A DNA stretch of 64,000 nucleotides from Bacillus sp. AZ43 (GTDB lineage: Bacteria > Actinomycetota > Actinomycetes > Mycobacteriales > Geodermatophilaceae). The translations under genes were made by a program, and so were the position numbers. Each line of letters starts with the position of its first letter. The first letter of the stretch is position 1. The stretch lies in assembly GCA_004570425.1 (NCBI GenBank), contig SPQJ01000015.1, positions 18,799 to 82,798 of the forward strand, read 5' to 3'. Below the pieces are notes generated by a model, which saw nothing but the letters and a program-made list of their open reading frames with translations, ran no database searches and was not told where the DNA came from. Positions 60,452 to 64,000 of the stretch are shown here, in pieces.

Positions 60452-61710
60452 TGCGCGGCGCGCGACGGGTGGTCGCCCTCACCGCGGGGGTGCTCCTGCT
60501 CAGCGGGTGCGGCTTCCGCGGCGCCTACTCCCTGAACCTGCCCGGCGGGGCGGACGTGGGCGAGGACCCCTACACGGTGGAGGTCGAGTTCCTCGACGTC
60601 CTCGACCTCGTCCAGCAGTCGGCGGTCCGCGTCGCGGACGTCCCGGTGGGGCGGGTCGAGAAGATCGAGCTCCAGGAGGACTGGACGGCGCGGGTCACGA
60701 TCCTGGTCAACGGGGACGTCGACCTGCCCGCCAACGCCGTGGCCGCGATCCAGCAGACCTCGCTCCTCGGCGAGAAGTTCGTCGAGCTGGCCCCGCCCGG
60801 CAACGCCGAGCCCGCCGGCGACCTCCGCGACGCCCCGGTGATCCCCCTGGAGCGGACCAACCGCAACGTGGAGGTCGAGGAGCTGCTGGGCGCCCTGTCG
60901 CTCGTGCTCAACGGCGGCGGGCTCGCCCAGCTCCAGACGATCAACCGGGAGCTCGGCGAGGCCATGGAGGGCCGGGAGAGCGAGCTCAAGTCCACGCTCG
61001 AGCAGCTCGACACCTTCATCGGCGGTCTGGACGAGCAGAAGGCCGAGATCAGCCGGGCGCTGGACAGCGCCAACCGGCTGGCGGAGACGCTGGCCTCCCG
61101 CACGGCCACCATCCAGACCGCCCTCGACTCGATCGGTCCCGGCCTCGACGTCATCAACCAGCAGCGGGAGCTGCTGGTGTCGATGCTCGAGAGCCTCGCC
61201 CGGCTCGGTGACGTCGGCACCCGGGTCATCAACCAGGCCGCGGCGAACACCGTCGAGGACCTGCGGCTGCTGCAGCCGATCCTCAGCCAGCTGGCCGCGG
61301 CCGGGCCCAACCTGGCCGGGTCCCTGGAGCTGCTGCTCACGTACCCGTTCCCGGACAGCTCGCTGACCGCGCTGAACTACCGCGAGGCTCAGACCGGCGG
61401 CTACGCCCTGTTCACCAACATGACGGCGGAGCTGAACTTCAACCTGACCGAGCTGCTCTGCCGCTACGCCGTCGACCAGCTGACCGGCGCGCTGAAGATC
61501 CTGCCCCCGGAGCTGGTCCCCGACGACTGCGGCGTGCCGGGCACCCCGCCGGGCAACCAGGCCGCCGGCTCCGACGATGGCACGAGCACGTCGTCGACCC
61601 AGGCCTTCAGCATCCCGACCCTGCCCGACGTGGCCGGGCAGCTCGTGCCCGGCGCCGAGGAAGCGACGGGGCGCCTCGGCCTGCCGACCATCCCGGGGGT
61701 GACCGGATGA
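60448..61710 (+). CDS. mceE: Mce family protein E, lipoprotein
   Basis: A 420-residue Mce subunit and the lipoprotein member of the set: the signal ends in LLLSGCGF with the lipidated cysteine at about residue 20. The MCE domain includes SAVRVADVPVGRVEKI and IQQTSLLGEKFVELAP. ATG 60448 gives an ATGA overlap; ATG 60451 would start one residue later. Confidence 0.92.
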   Translation: MMRGARRVVALTAGVLLLSGCGFRGAYSLNLPGGADVGEDPYTVEVEFLDVLDLVQQSAVRVADVPVGRVEKIELQEDWTARVTILVNGDVDLPANAVAAIQQTSLLGEKFVELAPPGNAEPAGDLRDAPVIPLERTNRNVEVEELLGALSLVLNGGGLAQLQTINRELGEAMEGRESELKSTLEQLDTFIGGLDEQKAEISRALDSANRLAETLASRTATIQTALDSIGPGLDVINQQRELLVSMLESLARLGDVGTRVINQAAANTVEDLRLLQPILSQLAAAGPNLAGSLELLLTYPFPDSSLTALNYREAQTGGYALFTNMTAELNFNLTELLCRYAVDQLTGALKILPPELVPDDCGVPGTPPGNQAAGSDDGTSTSSTQAFSIPTLPDVAGQLVPGAEEATGRLGLPTIPGVTG

Positions 61711-62990
61711 TCACCCGGAGGACCAAGCTCCAGCTGCTCGCCTTCGTCGTCGTCGCGGTGCTGGGCATGTCGTACCTGGGGTTCAAGTACGTCGGCCTCG
61801 ACCGCGTGGTGCTCGGCAACGGCTACGAGGTCGCCGCGGACTTCACCGACTCCGGCGGCATCTTCGTCAACGCCGAGGTGACCTACCGCGGCACCGCCGT
61901 CGGCCGGGTGAGCGACATGCAGCTGGTGGACGACGGCGTGCGCGTCGTCCTGTCCATCGACCCGGACACCGACCCGATCCCGGTCGACACGTCCGCCGTC
62001 GTCGCGACCCGCAGCGCCGTGGGGGAGCAGTACGTGGACCTGCGGCCCGAGACCGACGAGGGCCCGTTCCTCGAGGACGGCGCCGTCATCCCCGTGGACC
62101 GCACGAGCATCCCGGTGCCGATCGAGCAGCTGCTGGTCAACGTCGACAACCTGGCGACCTCGATCGACGAGGACAACCTCCGCATCCTCGTCGACGAGCT
62201 GGGCACGGCGTTCGCCGGCGCGGGGGACGACCTCGGCCGGCTCATCGACAACGGCGACGTGCTGCTGGCCCGCGCCGAGGAGTCCCTGCCGGAGACCCTG
62301 CGGCTGATCACCGACGGCCGCACCGTGCTCGACACCCAGGTGGCCAGCCGCACGGCGATCCGGCAGTGGGCGGCCGACCTGCGCACCTTCACCGACACCC
62401 TGGTCGAGATCGACCCCGACCTGCGCGACCTGGTCGTCACGGCGCCGGACGCGAGCGGCCAGCTGGAGCAGCTGGTACGCGACGCCGGGCCCGGGCTGGG
62501 CTCGCTGCTGCGCAACATCGACATCCTCAACGACGTCACCAACCCGCGGCTGCGGGCCGTCGAGCAGCTGCTGGTGACCTATCCCGACGTCATCTCGGGC
62601 AACTTCACCGTGGTGCACCGGGACGAGGACGGCGTCATGCGCTCGCACTTCGGGTTCGTCCTCAACGCCGGCGACCCGCATGCGTGCACCACGGGTTACA
62701 TCCCGACGTCCTCGCTGCCGAGCGAGGGCGCCGTCGCCGCCGCCGACGTGGACGGCGTCCGCTGCGAGGTCATCAACGGCGTCGACCCGAACCCCGGCGA
62801 CGGCTACGACGAGAACGGCTCGAACATCCGCGGGGAGCAGAACATCGGCCGCTCCGGCGGCACGCCCTCCAGCGGCCCGCAGGGCTCCACCGCGGGCCAG
62901 GCCCCGCCGCTCACCGGCGGCCTGCCCGGTCTCGGCGGCATCCTCGGTCAGCTGCTCTCGGCCAACCCGTTCGCCTTCACCACCGAGTGA
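61707..62990 (+). CDS. mceF: Mce family protein F
   Basis: The last of the six Mce subunits, 427 residues. One TM anchor (about 8-26), MCE domain (GGIFVNAEVTYRGTAVGRVS, ATRSAVGEQYVDL), helical region, and a glycine-serine-proline-rich C-terminus. It overlaps mceE (ATGA). A 16-bp palindrome, CCGCGGCATGCCGCGG, follows the stop (62992-63007). Confidence 0.92.
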   Translation: MITRRTKLQLLAFVVVAVLGMSYLGFKYVGLDRVVLGNGYEVAADFTDSGGIFVNAEVTYRGTAVGRVSDMQLVDDGVRVVLSIDPDTDPIPVDTSAVVATRSAVGEQYVDLRPETDEGPFLEDGAVIPVDRTSIPVPIEQLLVNVDNLATSIDEDNLRILVDELGTAFAGAGDDLGRLIDNGDVLLARAEESLPETLRLITDGRTVLDTQVASRTAIRQWAADLRTFTDTLVEIDPDLRDLVVTAPDASGQLEQLVRDAGPGLGSLLRNIDILNDVTNPRLRAVEQLLVTYPDVISGNFTVVHRDEDGVMRSHFGFVLNAGDPHACTTGYIPTSSLPSEGAVAAADVDGVRCEVINGVDPNPGDGYDENGSNIRGEQNIGRSGGTPSSGPQGSTAGQAPPLTGGLPGLGGILGQLLSANPFAFTTE

Positions 62991-63042
62991 ACCGCGGCAT
63001 GCCGCGGCCCGCGGCGATCACCGGACAGGGAGAATCGCACCC

Positions 63043-63708
63043 GTGACCAGCGATGCGCGCCCGCGGGAGGAGGAGGTCGTGTCGTCCTCCGAGCCCGTCC
63101 CCGACGCCGCGGACCCCTCGGTCCCCGCGGCCGACGGCAGGGCCGAGGCGACGACCGACGCGACGACCGAGGCGACGTCCGACGCGACCGGGGAGGACGT
63201 GACCCCCGGACGCCGTCCGGTGCTGCCGCTCGTGCCGGCCCTGGTGGTCCTCCTGGTGCTGCTGCTCGGCGGGGTCGGCTACCTGTGGACCACCCGCCCG
63301 GAGGCCTCCGCGGTGCGGACCGACGAGTACCCCGAGGTGCTGGCGGCGGCCCGTTCCGGCGTCGTCGACTTCACCTCGTTCGACCACCTCACCCTCGACG
63401 ACGACATCGAGCAGATCCGGCGGGTCGCCACCGGGGACCTGCTGGAGGAGGGCGTCGCCGAGCTCGACGGCAACCGTCAGGCGATCACCGACGCGGAGGC
63501 CGCCGTCAGCACGGAGATCCTCGACGGCGGCGTGACCCGGGTGACCGACTCGACCGCGACGGCCCTGCTGGTCATCGAGTCGCAGCAGCGGAGCAACGCC
63601 AGCGAGCAGGTGCAGGTGGTGCGCTACCGCATCGAGGTGAACCTGGAGAAGTCCGACGGCCGCTGGCTGCTGTCCGGCATCAAGGGAACCGAGACCGGCG
63701 ATGAGTGA
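63043..63708 (+). CDS. Mce-associated membrane protein
   Basis: A 221-residue protein of the Mas type found after mce operons. The first 65 residues are acidic and threonine-rich with repeats of AT(T/S)DAT. One TM helix (about 67-88, LPLVPALVVLLVLLLGG) is followed by an NTF2-like external domain ending YRIEVNLEKSDGRWLLSGIK. Such proteins stabilise Mce complexes in mycobacteria. GTG is the start. It overlaps the next gene by 8 bases. Confidence 0.85.
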   Translation: MTSDARPREEEVVSSSEPVPDAADPSVPAADGRAEATTDATTEATSDATGEDVTPGRRPVLPLVPALVVLLVLLLGGVGYLWTTRPEASAVRTDEYPEVLAAARSGVVDFTSFDHLTLDDDIEQIRRVATGDLLEEGVAELDGNRQAITDAEAAVSTEILDGGVTRVTDSTATALLVIESQQRSNASEQVQVVRYRIEVNLEKSDGRWLLSGIKGTETGDE

Positions 63709-64000
63709 CGCTCCCGACGGCCGTCCGCGGCCGACCCCCCGCCCCCGTCCGTCGGCCCGGCCCAGCCCCCGGCCCCGGGTGGCCGGCAGCCGCCGCGAGC
63801 GGGAGGCGGCCGACGCCGTTGCTCCCGGCGCCGACGACACCACGCCCGCGGCGACGCCCTCGACCGCGCGTCCCCGGGGCGCTCGGGGGACGACGGCCGG
63901 GACCGCCGACAGGGCCGCGAACTGCATCGTCTTCTCGCTGGCCAACCCGACGCCCGAGGTGGACCCGGAGATGGCCGCGAAGTACGCCGCCGTCGAGATC
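63701..64000 (+). CDS. Chimeric or misjoined 5' fragment: Mce-associated N-terminus, malic-enzyme-like end
   Basis: An open frame from ATG 63701 runs off the window (100 codons). The first 70 residues (MSDAPDGRPRPTPRPRPSAR, then REREAADAV and a threonine-rich stretch) look like the disordered start of a second Mce-associated protein, and the 8-base overlap with the previous gene fits that. From about residue 68 the frame reads ADRAANCIVFSLANP and TPEVDPEMAAKYAAVEI. This matches the LANPTPEVDP motif of the NAD-binding domain of malic enzymes, not any Mas protein. A TM helix is missing where one would be expected. Either a recombination or an assembly join near 63900 is likely. Confidence 0.6.
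   Translation, partial: MSDAPDGRPRPTPRPRPSARPSPRPRVAGSRREREAADAVAPGADDTTPAATPSTARPRGARGTTAGTADRAANCIVFSLANPTPEVDPEMAAKYAAVEI

Overview
The window is chromosomal DNA from a very GC-rich actinobacterium. Gene content and order (men genes, a complete nuo operon, korAB, htpX, yajQ, rpmG-hadAB, secE-nusG-rplKA-rplJL, then an mkl/yrbE/mce locus) match the M. tuberculosis order from menE to mkl, as I recall it. The style of the proteins and the presence of a DUF222/HNH (13E12-type) gene remnant point to Geodermatophilaceae (Blastococcus, Geodermatophilus or Modestobacter type). The family assignment is inference.

Layout. 1-5.9 kb: menaquinone biosynthesis (menE fragment, menC, menD, menF, menG) with two small secreted proteins. 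6.1-12.0 kb: an accessory island of visibly lower GC. It holds a three-TM membrane protein, a two-gene unit with a HEPN-type protein, an HUH replication initiator and a serine recombinase whose right edge lies inside a broken DUF222/HNH gene. 12.0-13.2 kb: a VOC protein, a proline-rich micro-ORF and a phosphoribosyltransferase. 13.3-32.0 kb: a menaquinone-reductase-like flavoprotein preceded by a textbook Rex operator, then nuoA to nuoN and a polyprenyl diphosphate synthase. Together these supply the quinone and the complex that reduces it. 32-37.8 kb: a sugar dehydrogenase lipoprotein, the ferredoxin-dependent 2-oxoglutarate oxidoreductase korAB, htpX and yajQ. 37.9-44.0 kb: tRNA-Tyr, a Tad-type small pseudopilin, a cluster of DnaA-box-like sites, a WXG-type two-gene unit, a 35-residue repeat peptide with a structured leader and its own terminator, and a degenerate GGDEF-EAL protein. 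44.0-52.5 kb: tRNA-Thr, tRNA-Met, rpmG, hadA, hadB, an M1-type peptidase lipoprotein, an aminotransferase, tRNA-Trp, secE, nusG, rplK, rplA, rplJ and rplL. 52.9-63.7 kb: an Mce lipid-transport locus (ATPase, two YrbE permeases, MceA to MceF, Mce-associated protein) placed directly after rplL. The last 300 bases begin like a second Mce-associated protein but switch into malic-enzyme-like sequence.

Many transcription units begin with a TANNNT -10 hexamer only 6 to 9 bases before the start codon, which suggests leaderless mRNAs. The best candidates for something undescribed are the RGAKWN-repeat peptide locus (41.0-41.4 kb), the HEPN two-gene unit with its membrane neighbour (6.1-8.8 kb), the DnaA-box cluster (38.48-38.57 kb) and the WXG-plus-709-residue pair.
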